Shown here piece after piece: positions 1 through 7,988 of a DNA stretch of 64,000 nucleotides. The position numbers and the translations under genes are program-made. How positions within the stretch are numbered: position 1 is the first letter of the stretch; the number at the start of each line of letters is the position of its first letter. Origin of the DNA: an uncultured Marinobacterium sp. (GTDB lineage: Bacteria > Pseudomonadota > Gammaproteobacteria > Pseudomonadales > Balneatricaceae); NCBI GenBank assembly GCA_947501565.1, contig CANMWJ010000004.1:222925-286924 (forward strand). Reading direction: 5' to 3'. The notes beneath the pieces were generated by a model, which saw only the letters and a program-made list of their open reading frames with translations, searched no databases and was not told where the DNA came from.

Positions 1-213
1 GTAAAACGGCTTCCACTGATTGCAGGTGCCTACCATCTCTTCACGTTTCAGGCCGGACAGTGCTTCCAGAGCGCTGTTCCAGTGCAGGATGACATGATTA
101 TTGTCGATAACGAAGGTGGGAAGGGCGATGCGGTCAAAAACCTGCACCAGAACTGAAGGATCCGGGCTTAGCCCTAAGCCTGATGCAAGCGAATTACTTA
201 AATCGATAGGCAT
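1..213 (-). CDS. PAS-domain signalling protein, N-terminal fragment (cut by window edge)
   Basis: The first 71 codons of a minus-strand gene that continues beyond position 1. The visible residues hold the start of a PAS fold: an FDRIALPTFVIDN strand, an HVILHWNSALEALSG segment and an EEMVGTCNQW region, the spacing seen in PAS domains of chemoreceptors, histidine kinases and diguanylate cyclases. There is no signal peptide or membrane segment before the PAS domain, so the sensor part is likely cytoplasmic. The ATG at 213 is the only reasonable start seen. The output domain lies outside the window, so the class of signalling protein cannot be told. Confidence 0.75.
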   Translation of the reverse strand, partial: MPIDLSNSLASGLGLSPDPSVLVQVFDRIALPTFVIDNNHVILHWNSALEALSGLKREEMVGTCNQWKPFY

Positions 214-294
214 CGTATACGCACGTACTTGAATAAATTCTCATGTATTCTAGCGCAAATAAAATACAGTTGTAGCTTGAAAGCAAAAATGGCT

Positions 295-344
295 AAGGAC
301 AGCATCCCACTCCGGAGCTATGGAGTGAAAACGGTGCTGTCCTT
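295..344 (-). terminator. Hairpin terminator downstream of the 84-aa gene
   Basis: A long stem with arms AAGGACAGCA and TGCTGTCCTT carries an inner CACTCC/GGAGTG stem. Read on the minus strand it is followed within a few bases by a run of five T. It lies just after the stop of the minus-strand gene at 401-655 and just before the start of the PAS gene, so it would separate the two transcripts. Confidence 0.6.
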
Positions 345-400
345 AATAATCAACCACAAGCACCTATCTGCTGTGCTTTGGAGCGGAGGCGGGGCAGCGA

Positions 401-655
401 TTAAGGTTTATGGTTTGCAGCAAAGTGAGCGAGTACATGTCTCAGCGTTGCTGCGTGCTGTTTGTCGCCGCTACGTTCCGCCTTCTCGATATCATCAACG
501 ATGATTTTCTGTATTCTCTGTTCACCGTCGTGGGTGATCAGATAGTTACCCAGGGCTGCTGCAACAATAGGATCAATGTGCTCATGTTCGGCAATGGCAT
601 CCACTTCAGCCGGTTCTAATCCGCACAGGTCCAAGCATTCTTGATAAGTTAACAT
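401..655 (-). CDS. Conserved small hypothetical protein (84 aa)
   Basis: A short acidic, mostly helical soluble protein beginning MLTYQECLDLCGL, with a histidine/acid-rich stretch (AEHEHIDP) near residues 22-29 and a basic C-terminal helix. Similar small proteins of unknown function are familiar in marine gammaproteobacteria, but no function is known to me. The ATG at 655 is preceded on the coding strand by AGAGGATG, a usable ribosome-binding site. There is no signal peptide. It stands alone, with a hairpin terminator after its stop. It is called a gene from its clean start and well-formed protein, not from a known domain. Confidence 0.65.
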   Translation of the reverse strand: MLTYQECLDLCGLEPAEVDAIAEHEHIDPIVAAALGNYLITHDGEQRIQKIIVDDIEKAERSGDKQHAATLRHVLAHFAANHKP

Positions 656-1165
656 GGTAAAACATCCTCTGTTTGGTTGTATTCAGTGGTACAAAACATG
701 GATGGCTACAAGGGCGGCTACAGCAACGTCCCGAATGTCTTTGTAGTTTTCCCTAGAGAAAAGTGTAGCTAACTTCTTTTGGTGATTACCGCTCCCAGAT
801 CAATAAAACCGTCATATTCCGAAAGCGTATCGCTGTAATCCTCTTGAAACAGGCGTGTCGCTATTTGGATACAGCTTAACTTATTGATTTTTATAATATT
901 CTTTATTGGGTACTGCAGGCCTGTCGTTATCTGGCGACAGAAAGGGCCCCGTCTCTCCACTATTTCCCTGATCGAGCCGGAAACTGCATAGATTTCTGAA
1001 ACACCTTGTTCGTTAACCTGTTGTTAATAAAGGGTTTGTCAGATTCTGGCACAGGACTTGTTATAAGCAGGGCAAGTGTTCGCGCAATTCAGCCCAAACC
1101 TTAAAGTGCCGCCTATGAGGCAGGTATACCAACATGTGCTGGAACAGGATCAAGGGAGACGAAAC
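656..1165. other. Gene-poor interval with a sigma-54-like motif
   Basis: No convincing gene. A 63-codon open frame on the minus strand (769-960) has no ribosome-binding site and an odd composition. The only recognisable element is the sigma-54-like sequence at 1047-1062, listed separately. Confidence 0.5.
1047..1062 (+). promoter_or_regulatory. Possible sigma-54 promoter
   Basis: TGGCACAGGACTTGTT fits the -24/-12 layout TGGCAC-N5-TTGCW, with the GG element intact but the -12 GC changed to GT. It sits about 105 bases upstream of the 27-codon reading frame at 1166. The -12 mismatch weakens the call. Confidence 0.25.
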
Positions 1166-1249
1166 ATGGTAACTGAATTCCTGCTAAGAAATTTCATTCT
1201 GATGTTTCTGTTAGTGGAATATCTGGTGTTTTATCTACTGCTGTCCTAA
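1166..1249 (+). CDS. Possible 27-aa single-span membrane microprotein
   Basis: A 27-codon frame starts at an ATG preceded by AAGGGAGACGAAAC, a strong Shine-Dalgarno at normal spacing, and ends TAA. After a short polar N-terminus (MVTEFLLRN) it is almost purely hydrophobic (Leu, Phe, Val, Ile, Tyr), long enough for one membrane span, like KdpF- or CydX-type subunits. There is no similarity I can name and no obvious partner gene next to it. Such frames can occur by chance; the ribosome-binding site and the uninterrupted hydrophobic span are the only support. Confidence 0.4.
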   Translation: MVTEFLLRNFILMFLLVEYLVFYLLLS

Positions 1250-1814
1250 GGCGTCAGCGTGAACTGAACCACAAGTTTGATCCAGGGTAGGAAACGCTGT
1301 TACAGCCGCACATCCGAAGCGGCACGCGATGTTCAATTACTAGAACAGCTCCTGCTCAAATAGAGGCTGGCCGATATCTGCTTACTGCTCGGAAGGGGAA
1401 GTGGATGTACTGCGCTTAAAGGATTTAACGCGCAGCTCAGGCTATCGTATGTGTTTCTTGGCGGAAAGCACATTCAAGCGGTATGTAGAGAACAGGATAC
1501 ACAGCCTCTCCCTTCCACCCTCTACCATAAATCGATTCCTTTCCAACGATCTCAAGGTCATACCGCATCTGCGGTCAGCGGCGCTATTTCCATGAATTTT
1601 TTATGGTTACAGGCTTGGGCTGCTTCTGTAGATCCTGGCAGCTGGATCAGGCTTAAAACAAAAAACGAAAAATTTTTCTGAGGGGTGGGTGATTTTTGAT
1701 CAAAGCTCCTGCTGTTTTTTGCAATGCGGAACCTTGACCAGGTAATTTACGATAACGTGCAAATAAGATGCATAAAATAGCGGTTAACTTGCGAGTAACC
1801 GGTCAGATGGCATG

Positions 1815-1829
1815 CAGGAAAATTTCCTG
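1815..1829. promoter_or_regulatory. Perfect 15-bp palindrome, possible operator
   Basis: CAGGAAAATTTCCTG is a perfect inverted repeat (7-bp arms about a central A) in AT-rich DNA about 400 bp before mqo. It has the size and symmetry of a dimeric regulator site. The regulator is unknown. Confidence 0.25.
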
Positions 1830-2005
1830 TAAAAATACTTATATATTCCTTTTTGTTATTAATTCATTCCTTGAGGTTATTGAAAATTAAGCAAGAAACT
1901 CCAAACGCCGCATGGGGCTCCTAAAGGGTATAAGACTTTAGGATGGGAATACTCCAAATGGATAATGAGTTTTATCGCAACGCACAAGACATCGCTCTGA
2001 GAATG

Positions 2006-2047
2006 GGTATAATTCGGCGGCAAAAGAAAAGCACCGCCGATTATACC
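2006..2047 (+). other. Strong hairpin in the region upstream of mqo
   Basis: Arms GGTATAATTCGGCGG and CCGCCGATTATACC pair with one bulged T around an A-rich loop. No T run follows, so it is not a simple terminator. It may be part of a structured leader, an mRNA-stabilising element or a small RNA. Confidence 0.4.
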
Positions 2048-2222
2048 TGTAACAAAACTGTGGTTGTTCGAACACAGTAGGCGAGTGCTTCGCGAGGGAT
2101 CTCCGGAGATATCGGCGAGTTTACTCTGACCTACCATCAGGCCTAGCTTGCCCAGCAGCCACAAGCTCTGTCTCCGGTGTCATCTCATCACCATTATAAT
2201 TATATTGAATGGCGAAGTTGTT

Positions 2223-3710
2223 ATGACCACGAAAGCAGTTGATGTGTTGCTAGTCGGGGCCGGTGCGATGAGCACGACCCTTGGGATGCTACTGAAACAG
2301 TTAGATCCCTCCCTCAAGCTCTGCATGGTTGAGCGTCTTGATCATGTGGCCCACGAAAGTACCGATGCGATGAATAACGCAGGTACCGGACATGCGGCTT
2401 ACTGTGAGCTTAACTACACGCCTAAGACGGCGGATGGCGGTGTAAACCCAGCCAAAGCATTTACCATCAACGAAGCTTTCGAGATCAGTCTTCAGTTCTG
2501 GTCTTATCTGGTAAATAAAAACGCCCTTCCTGAGCCTTCCCAGTTTATCAACAACGTTCCACACCAGAGTTTTGTCTGGGGTGAAGAGAACGTTCAGTTC
2601 CTGCGTAACCGTTTTGAAGCGCTGAGCAACACTGCTCAGTTCGCAGAGATGGAATACTCCGAAGATCACGACGTACTGCGTGAGTGGATGCCTCTGGTGA
2701 TGCAGAACCGTAAACCGGACGAAAAAGTTGCCGGTACCCGTGTTCGTTACGGTGCAGACGTTAACTTCGGTTCTTTGGCGCGCAACATGGCGAACTACCT
2801 GCAGGAGCAGGGCGATTTCGAAATGCTGCTCAGCCGCTCTGTAGAAGGCCTGACGCAGGGTGCTGACAAACGCTGGACCGTTGAGCTGAAAAACAATCAG
2901 ACTGGCGCGAAAGAAGTTGTCGATGCCGGCTTTGTCTTCCTGGGTGCTGGTGGTGGCGCACTGCCGCTGTTGCAGAAATCCGGTATCAAAGAAGGTAAAG
3001 GCTACGGCGGCTTCCCGGTAAGCGGCATGTGGCTGGTGTGTAAAAACGAAGAGATCATCGAAAAGCACATGGCTAAGGTATACGGCATGGCGCCAATCGG
3101 TGCACCTCCGATGTCCGTACCTCACCTGGATACCCGTGTGATCGACGGTAAAAAAGCGCTGCTGTTTGGCCCGTTCGCCGGTTTCACTACCAAGTTCCTG
3201 AAACAGGGTTCCGTGATGGATATGTTCAAGTCCATCAAGCCAGGCAACCTGAAGCCGATGCTGACCGTTGGTGCCAAGAGCATGGACCTGACCCGTTACC
3301 TGATCAGCGAAGTGATGCAGACACACGACTCCCGTTGTGATGCTCTGCGTACCTTCTTCCCGGATGCGAAAAACGAAGACTGGGAACTGTCTTACGCGGG
3401 TCAGCGTGTACAGATCATCAAGAACGACCCTGAAAAGGGTGGCAAGCTGGAGTTCGGTACTGAAGTGATCTCCGCTGAAGACGGATCACTGGCTGCGCTG
3501 CTGGGTGCATCTCCGGGTGCTTCTACTGCGGTACAGACAATGATTAAGGTGGTTGAAAGCTGCTTCTCCGAGCAGATGAATTCACCTGAGTGGCAGGCAA
3601 AAATGAAAGAGATGGTTCCTTCCTACAAGGAGTCTCTGGTCGATGATGCCGAGCTGCTGAAAACCGTGCGTCAGAACACTCTGACCACACTGGGTCTGGG
3701 CAGCTTGTAA
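2223..3710 (+). CDS. mqo: Malate:quinone oxidoreductase
   Basis: A 495-residue FAD-dependent, membrane-associated malate dehydrogenase that oxidises malate to oxaloacetate and passes electrons to quinone, in the TCA cycle. The N-terminus carries the dinucleotide-binding motif VDVLLVGAGAMS, followed by CMVERLDHVAHEST and the substrate-region pattern NNAGTGHAAYCELNYTP, all typical of the Mqo family. The C-terminal ALLGASPGASTAVQ block is also characteristic. The length suits the roughly 490-550 residues of the family. I chose the ATG at 2223 (MTTKAVD), because the frame upstream back to 2148 codes for an un-Mqo-like tail. A GC-rich hairpin terminator follows. The gene is monocistronic. Confidence 0.95.
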   Translation: MTTKAVDVLLVGAGAMSTTLGMLLKQLDPSLKLCMVERLDHVAHESTDAMNNAGTGHAAYCELNYTPKTADGGVNPAKAFTINEAFEISLQFWSYLVNKNALPEPSQFINNVPHQSFVWGEENVQFLRNRFEALSNTAQFAEMEYSEDHDVLREWMPLVMQNRKPDEKVAGTRVRYGADVNFGSLARNMANYLQEQGDFEMLLSRSVEGLTQGADKRWTVELKNNQTGAKEVVDAGFVFLGAGGGALPLLQKSGIKEGKGYGGFPVSGMWLVCKNEEIIEKHMAKVYGMAPIGAPPMSVPHLDTRVIDGKKALLFGPFAGFTTKFLKQGSVMDMFKSIKPGNLKPMLTVGAKSMDLTRYLISEVMQTHDSRCDALRTFFPDAKNEDWELSYAGQRVQIIKNDPEKGGKLEFGTEVISAEDGSLAALLGASPGASTAVQTMIKVVESCFSEQMNSPEWQAKMKEMVPSYKESLVDDAELLKTVRQNTLTTLGLGSL

Positions 3711-3762
3711 GGCTGTACTACCCGCAACAGCTGCGGCTGTTAACAAAAGACGACGACAAAGG

Positions 3763-3790
3763 AGCCGGTGCGAAAGTGCCGGCTTTTTTG
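3763..3790 (+). terminator. Rho-independent terminator of mqo
   Basis: AGCCGGTGC-GAAA-GTGCCGGCT hairpin followed by TTTTTTG. Confidence 0.9.
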
Positions 3791-3891
3791 TGCCTGGCGT
3801 TTATGCCTCCCGCCCATGTGCGCAATGAACATTCCTGAATTCTGCATATACTTTAAGACACGCCTTCACACACCCATTTCAGGAGTTTGCT

Positions 3892-4239
3892 ATGAGCCAT
3901 GACTTAAAGCAAAACCTGTCCAGAAGCAGTATCTGGATGCGTTTGCTCTATATGCTGCTGTTCGGCCTGTTCTATACCGTGGCGGAGATTGTGATCGTTG
4001 CGGTCGTGGTATTTCAGTTCTTCCTCTTGCTGTTTACCGGCGAACGTAACCAACGTTTACTGGTGTTTGGCAAAAGCCTGAGCACCTACGTGTATCAGAT
4101 TTTGCGCTACCTCACCTTCAACAGCGAAGCCAAACCGTTCCCGTTCGGAGACTGGCCGGAGAGTTCCCATGGTCATCGCTCAGCGCATATGGCAAACGCG
4201 GAGGAATCCTGGACCACTCACCATGTGGGGCGCCACTAG
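3892..4239 (+). CDS. DUF4389 membrane protein
   Basis: A 115-residue protein with two adjoining hydrophobic segments (about residues 17-53: WMRLLYMLLFGLFYTVAEIV, then VVVFQFFLLLF), a TGERNQRLLVFGKSLSTYVYQI segment and a polar C-terminus. The pattern 'LLFTGERNxRLLxFGxSLSxYxYQI' is typical of the DUF4389 family of small inner-membrane proteins, whose function is unknown. The ATG is preceded by CAGGAGTTTGCT, a good ribosome-binding site. It lies between mqo and the cytochrome c peroxidase as a separate transcription unit: a terminator before it and a promoter after it. Confidence 0.85.
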   Translation: MSHDLKQNLSRSSIWMRLLYMLLFGLFYTVAEIVIVAVVVFQFFLLLFTGERNQRLLVFGKSLSTYVYQILRYLTFNSEAKPFPFGDWPESSHGHRSAHMANAEESWTTHHVGRH

Positions 4240-4275
4240 AGCTACCCGGCCACGACACTGACGCCTGAGCCTACG

Positions 4276-4316
4276 CTGATTAAGATCAACCTCTTCAGGA
4301 TCTATCTGTGTATAAT
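4276..4316 (+). promoter_or_regulatory. FNR/Anr-type promoter of the cytochrome c peroxidase gene
   Basis: CTGAT-TAAG-ATCAA (4276-4289) matches the FNR/Anr box TTGAT-N4-ATCAA at nine of ten positions. A perfect TATAAT lies at 4311-4316. With the start point 7-8 bases after the -10 box (about 4324), the box centre falls near -41.5, the class II activation position. The peroxidase gene starts about 45 bases later. Oxygen-limited induction by FNR/Anr is known for bacterial cytochrome c peroxidases. Confidence 0.65.
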
Positions 4317-4368
4317 TGCAAATAAAAGTAATTATCAGTTAGTTTTTGAATGAGGACTTTAGGTGTCA

Positions 4369-5532
4369 ATGTCGATAAAACTTCTGTCAGGTATCGGACT
4401 GTCGGTACTGTTGAGCGGCTGCATAAGCGCTAGCGGTGTCAGTGACAATGCTGTCGATCAGGAAGCGAAAAAAGCGAAGCTGGGTCAGCAACTCTATTTT
4501 GACACCAACCTGTCCCAGAACCGCACCCAGTCCTGTGCGACCTGCCATGCACCCGACCGTGGCTTCGCCGATCCTCGAGATAATGGTGTTGGCGGTGCCG
4601 TATCGCTGGGGGATGACGGCAGATCGCTGGGTGATCGCAATGCGCCGACCGCCGCCTACACAATGTTCAGCCCGAGCTTCCAGCTGACCAAAGATGGCAA
4701 ATACATCGGTGGTCAGTTCCACGACGGTCGGGAAAACGGTCTGGCCGGCCAAGCCGGTGGGCCGCCCACGAATCCGATTGAGATGGGGATGCCGTCGAAG
4801 GCAGCGACTGTAGGACGCCTGAAAGAAAATCCGGATTATCTGGCCGGTTTTACCGCAATCTACGGCGATGGAATCTTTGAAGATGCCGATAAAACCTACG
4901 CGGCGATGGCTGACAGTATCGCGACTTTTGAACGTACCGAGCTGTTTGCGCCGTTCGACTCCAAATACGACCGCTTTCTGCGCGGCGAGTACAATCTGAC
5001 CTCGCAGGAGGAGTTGGGGCGCACCCTGTTTTTCTCCCAGCAGTTTACCAACTGCAACGTCTGCCATCAGCTGCGTAAGTCCCAGCGTCATCCGCAGGAG
5101 ATCTTTACCAACTACGAGTACCACAACATCGGTGTGCCGGTGAATACCGCTGCTCGCGCCAAAAACGGCGTTGCGGCCGATTTTGTAGATCGTGGCCTGC
5201 TGGATAATCCACAGGTGAACGATCCGGCGCAGGCGGGCAAGTTCAAGGTGCCAACCCTACGCAATGTGGCAGTAACCGGTCCTTACATGCACAACGGCGT
5301 ATTTCAGGACCTGCGCACCGTGGTGCTGTTCTACGACAAGTACAACAGCCGAAGTGCGAAACGTCAGATCAACCCGGAAACCGGCGAGCAGTGGGGGGCA
5401 CCAGAGGTGGCTGAGAATATCTCCCTGAAGGAGCTGGAAACCGGCCCGGCACTGAAAGAGAAACGGATTGACGCGCTGGTCTCCTTTATGAAAACCCTGA
5501 CCGACCAGCGTTATGAGCATCTGGTGAAATAA
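4369..5532 (+). CDS. Di-haem cytochrome c peroxidase, lipoprotein
   Basis: A 387-residue protein of the bacterial CcpA/MauG family, which reduces hydrogen peroxide with electrons from periplasmic cytochromes. It starts with a lipoprotein signal (lipobox LLSGC, Cys18), so it should be lipid-anchored facing the periplasm. There are two c-type haem sites, CATCH (Cys56/Cys59/His60) and CNVCH (Cys229/Cys232/His233), and the family pattern KVPTLRNVAVTGPYMHNGVF near the C-terminus. The ATG at 4369 is favoured (AGG five bases upstream); an in-frame GTG lies at 4363. An FNR/Anr-type promoter precedes it and a hairpin terminator follows. Whether it is a peroxidase or a MauG-like oxidase cannot be proved from sequence. 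Confidence 0.9.
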   Translation: MSIKLLSGIGLSVLLSGCISASGVSDNAVDQEAKKAKLGQQLYFDTNLSQNRTQSCATCHAPDRGFADPRDNGVGGAVSLGDDGRSLGDRNAPTAAYTMFSPSFQLTKDGKYIGGQFHDGRENGLAGQAGGPPTNPIEMGMPSKAATVGRLKENPDYLAGFTAIYGDGIFEDADKTYAAMADSIATFERTELFAPFDSKYDRFLRGEYNLTSQEELGRTLFFSQQFTNCNVCHQLRKSQRHPQEIFTNYEYHNIGVPVNTAARAKNGVAADFVDRGLLDNPQVNDPAQAGKFKVPTLRNVAVTGPYMHNGVFQDLRTVVLFYDKYNSRSAKRQINPETGEQWGAPEVAENISLKELETGPALKEKRIDALVSFMKTLTDQRYEHLVK

Positions 5533-5550
5533 GCCGATGCTATGAAAGTA

Positions 5551-5580
5551 AAAAGGCGCTCTGAAATGAGCGCCTTTTTT
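5551..5580 (+). terminator. Rho-independent terminator after the peroxidase gene
   Basis: Arms AAAAGGCGCT and AGCGCCTTTT around a CTGAAATG loop, ending in a T run. Confidence 0.9.
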
Positions 5581-5913
5581 GTGTCTGTTGTCCGACCCGG
5601 AGGCGGGAGTGAAAAAAGTGAGGGAACAGTCCTCTCCCTCACATAAAAATCACTAGTACGTTAAAAACGGGCTGTTGATCCATTAACCCGCGTCCGCAAC
5701 GCGTATGCCAGTGTCTCGAAGGGGATGAGAGTCTACTGGCTATCGACCTGCGAACGAAAAAATACCCGGGTGACCAGATACTTTTTGCTTCACAGGAATA
5801 AAACTGCTGGTTATTAGTTAACCATAAAGCGAGATAGTTCCCTGAGACCAGTTGATGGTTTGGCACGAGTCCAGTTGGAAGCGAATAACCGGTAGTTTTT
5901 GTGAAGGTTCAAC

Positions 5914-6304
5914 GTAGGTTGGCCAATGCGCAGCATTGCCCAACGGCCTTTGGGATGAATAATTTGATTCGATGCCGGAATCGTTGGGCATCGCTTGGGG
6001 CGATGACCAACCTACAAGGTTGATATTGGGTATCGCTGGCAATCCGCACGGTACCTGTAGGTCGGCCAATGCGCAGCATTACCCAACGGCCTCTGGGATG
6101 AATAATTTGATTCGATGCCGGAATCGTTGGGCATCGCTTGGGGCGATGACCAACCTACAAGGTTGATATTGGGTATCGCTGGCAAGCCGCACGGTACCGG
6201 TAGGTTGGCCAATGCGTAGCATTGCCCAACGGCCTTTGGGATGAATAATTTGATTCGATGCAGGAATCGTTGGGCATCGCTTGGGGCGATGACCAACCTA
6301 CAAG
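5914..6304. repeat. REP/BIME tandem array, 143-bp period, about 2.7 units
   Basis: Units begin at 5914, 6057 and 6200. Each holds a GTAG-headed palindrome (GTAGGTTGGCCAATGC... CCCAAC), a 38-bp spacer, and an inverted partner (GTTGGGCATCGC...ACCAACCTAC; 5983-6015 in unit 1). A 41-bp linker then leads to the next unit; the last unit ends after its inverted partner. Units differ by only a few bases, so the amplification is recent. Confidence 0.9.
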
Positions 6305-6336
6305 GGGGTATAACCTGCGCTGCGTAAGCGGAAAGC

Positions 6337-6365
6337 AAAAAAAAGGCCGGTACTGAATACCGGCC
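6337..6365 (-). terminator. Rho-independent terminator for the porin transcript
   Basis: On the minus strand GGCCGGTATTCAGTACCGGCC is a near-perfect hairpin followed by a run of eight T. It lies about 150 bases beyond the porin stop codon. Confidence 0.8.
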
Positions 6366-6515
6366 AAGCTAAGAAAGCACTTTTGCACATTGTTGAGGCA
6401 ACGCTGACACAAAAGGTACTGAGACGAACCGGCATCCCTGCCGATGGCTTTGGTATCGCCCGGATACCTGAATCCTAAGAAGGGGGAAGAGGATTCATAT
6501 ACCCGGTGCTCAACC

Positions 6516-7466
6516 TCAGAACTTGATACGCATACCTGTCAGATAACCCAGGTCGGAACCGGTTTCATCGGTGTCTGCGATCTCGGCGAACAGACTGACA
6601 TTTTTCTGTGACGGAAATTTGTATTCCACGTTGGCGTACCATTCGGTGGTGTCGCTGCTGCCCTCGTCGGACTTAACCACACCGATGGCGGATTTGGTGG
6701 TCGGAGAAAGTTTGAACACCGCTGCCAGATTGGTTACGTCTTTATCGCCCGCACCGGTATCGGTGGTGCTGTAATCCGCAGCCAGCGCGACAAAACCGAA
6801 GTTGTAAGCCGCGCTCACACCCCAGGTGTTCTGATCCTGTGCGCCTGCGGTGTTGGCGTTGTAGGTCTGGTAAGCCGCGGCCAGCTCAACGCCACCCAGT
6901 TCGGTGGCAACGAACAGGTCGAAGGCTTCACCGTTGCCGTTGGCGGAGGTTTCCGCTGCGATCAGTGCAGAAGCAATCACCGTCACGTTGTCGAACTTTG
7001 CATCCAGGCGGATCACGTCGTCACCCTTGTCAGCGACCTGCTCGAAACGGTCCTGTGCGGTGTGGGTTTCCAGCGCGGCTTCCACGCCGAACTCGTCACC
7101 GGCCAGGTTCTGACGGCCGATAGCAACAGCGGCGTTACCGAAGTCCAGGCCGACGTAAGCTTCTTCCAGTTTTGCACTCTCTTTGCTGGAGTCGTTACCT
7201 TCACTGTCGAAGCTGAAATCCAGCTGACCGAAAGCTTTCATACCGTTATCCAGATCGTAGGTCACGGTATTTTTCAGCTCCAGATCGTCAAACTCGACGT
7301 CCAGATCTTTATCCTGACCTGCTTTCTGACGCAGCTGGATCTGCCAGTCGCCTTTAACTTTGTAGCTCAGGCCGTTGCCTTCGTAGATGGTTGCTGCCTG
7401 TGCAGCGCCTGCGGTTACAGCGGCCAGAGCAGCAGCCAGTACAGTTTTCGCGATCGGATTTTTCAT
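6516..7466 (-). CDS. Outer-membrane porin (general trimeric porin type)
   Basis: A 316-residue outer-membrane beta-barrel. A signal peptide of 24 residues ends AAQA before ATIYEGNG. The mature protein alternates short amphipathic strands and acidic loops, and the last residue is Phe (GMRIKF), the outer-membrane assembly signal. NTVTYDLDNGMKAFGQLDFSF and AYVGLDFGNAAVAIGRQN are typical of Gram-negative porin family proteins. It would let small hydrophilic solutes into the periplasm. Its neighbour on the same strand is tctABC, so it may serve carboxylate uptake, but a 520-bp gap separates them and it has its own structured leader and terminator. Substrate specificity cannot be read from sequence. 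Confidence 0.9.
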   Translation of the reverse strand: MKNPIAKTVLAAALAAVTAGAAQAATIYEGNGLSYKVKGDWQIQLRQKAGQDKDLDVEFDDLELKNTVTYDLDNGMKAFGQLDFSFDSEGNDSSKESAKLEEAYVGLDFGNAAVAIGRQNLAGDEFGVEAALETHTAQDRFEQVADKGDDVIRLDAKFDNVTVIASALIAAETSANGNGEAFDLFVATELGGVELAAAYQTYNANTAGAQDQNTWGVSAAYNFGFVALAADYSTTDTGAGDKDVTNLAAVFKLSPTTKSAIGVVKSDEGSSDTTEWYANVEYKFPSQKNVSLFAEIADTDETGSDLGYLTGMRIKF

Positions 7467-7988
7467 TATTTACTACCTGTTGTTTTTATCCTGAAACCAC
7501 CGCCTGCGGTGTGGTTTCGTTTTTTAGGACAAAGGCTCCCCGCGGTGCTGATCGGGCAGCACCGTTGAATCTGCAAGCGGGGGAGGTTAAGGAACCTACG
7601 AACAAGTCCGATACTTTCTCTGCGGTCGATAAAACAGCTTTTACACAAAGGACACGTTGATGCGCGAAAGGCTGCTCAGCGGAATGACTGGTCCTTTCCA
7701 AACAGACTGACAAAGCATAAAGCAGTTTTACCGCCCGCCCTTCGGGGCGTTCAGAGCAATCCGATCTCTTCGTTAGCGATTTTCGCCAGGCAACCAGCAT
7801 GTCTGTAATCGCTGCCTTGATCTCGAATTGCTCTGAAAGCCAGAGGCGTTTCGGATTTATTAGCAGGTTCCTCAGTTGGGAGTTCAGCTAAACCGTCGAT
7901 TTGGGATCAGGGTTGGCAGTTGTTCTCCCGAATTCAGTGGTGTGGCTTGGGTTTCGTCTTTTGTTCAGAACACTGGTCAGTCAGCGCT
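7467..7988. other. Porin leader and tctA 3' region
   Basis: About 520 bp without a gene. Close to the porin are two hairpins (7494-7517, 7544-7563). A small CGCCC-TTCG-GGGCG stem lies at 7736-7749, possibly a weak end signal for tctA. No convincing promoter hexamers were found, although the porin promoter must lie here. Confidence 0.5.
7494..7563 (-). promoter_or_regulatory. Two-hairpin leader of the porin mRNA
   Basis: AAACCAC/GTGGTTT (7494-7517) and GGTGCTG/CAGCACC (7544-7563) flank a CCTTTGTCCTAAAAAACG stretch just upstream of the porin start. On the plus strand the first hairpin is followed by TTTTTT. Structured porin leaders are common targets for small RNAs and Hfq; the role here is inferred. 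Confidence 0.4.

Larger units (their letters stand above)
1250..2222. other. Long non-coding stretch upstream of mqo
   Basis: Nearly 1 kb without a credible gene. It contains the palindrome CAGGAAAATTTCCTG (1815-1829) and a strong hairpin at 2006-2047. Short open frames at 1401-1681 lack ribosome-binding sites. It could hold a long mqo leader, a small RNA or the remains of a decayed gene; the sequence does not decide. Confidence 0.4.
5581..6515. other. Intergenic region filled by a REP tandem array
   Basis: Between the peroxidase terminator and the porin stop no gene is supported. Positions 5914-6304 are a tandem palindromic array and 6337-6365 is a porin-side terminator. The rest (5581-5913, 6366-6515) shows nothing recognisable; open frames here run through the repeats and are not credible. 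Confidence 0.7.

Noticed and set aside
769..960. 63-codon minus-strand frame
   Set aside because: No ribosome-binding site, no recognisable domain and atypical composition; likely chance.
1690..1706. FNR-like box GTGAT...ATCAA
   Set aside because: The spacer is five bases instead of four, so the half-sites are out of phase for an FNR dimer.
5639..5866. 75-codon minus-strand frame between the peroxidase and the REP array
   Set aside because: No ribosome-binding site and a low-complexity Ser/Arg-rich product; it reads toward the peroxidase terminator.
5914..6304. Possible CRISPR array
   Set aside because: The period is 143 bp, the units are near-identical over their whole length including the 'spacers', and each holds GTAG-headed palindromes; there are no cas genes. 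It is a REP tandem array.
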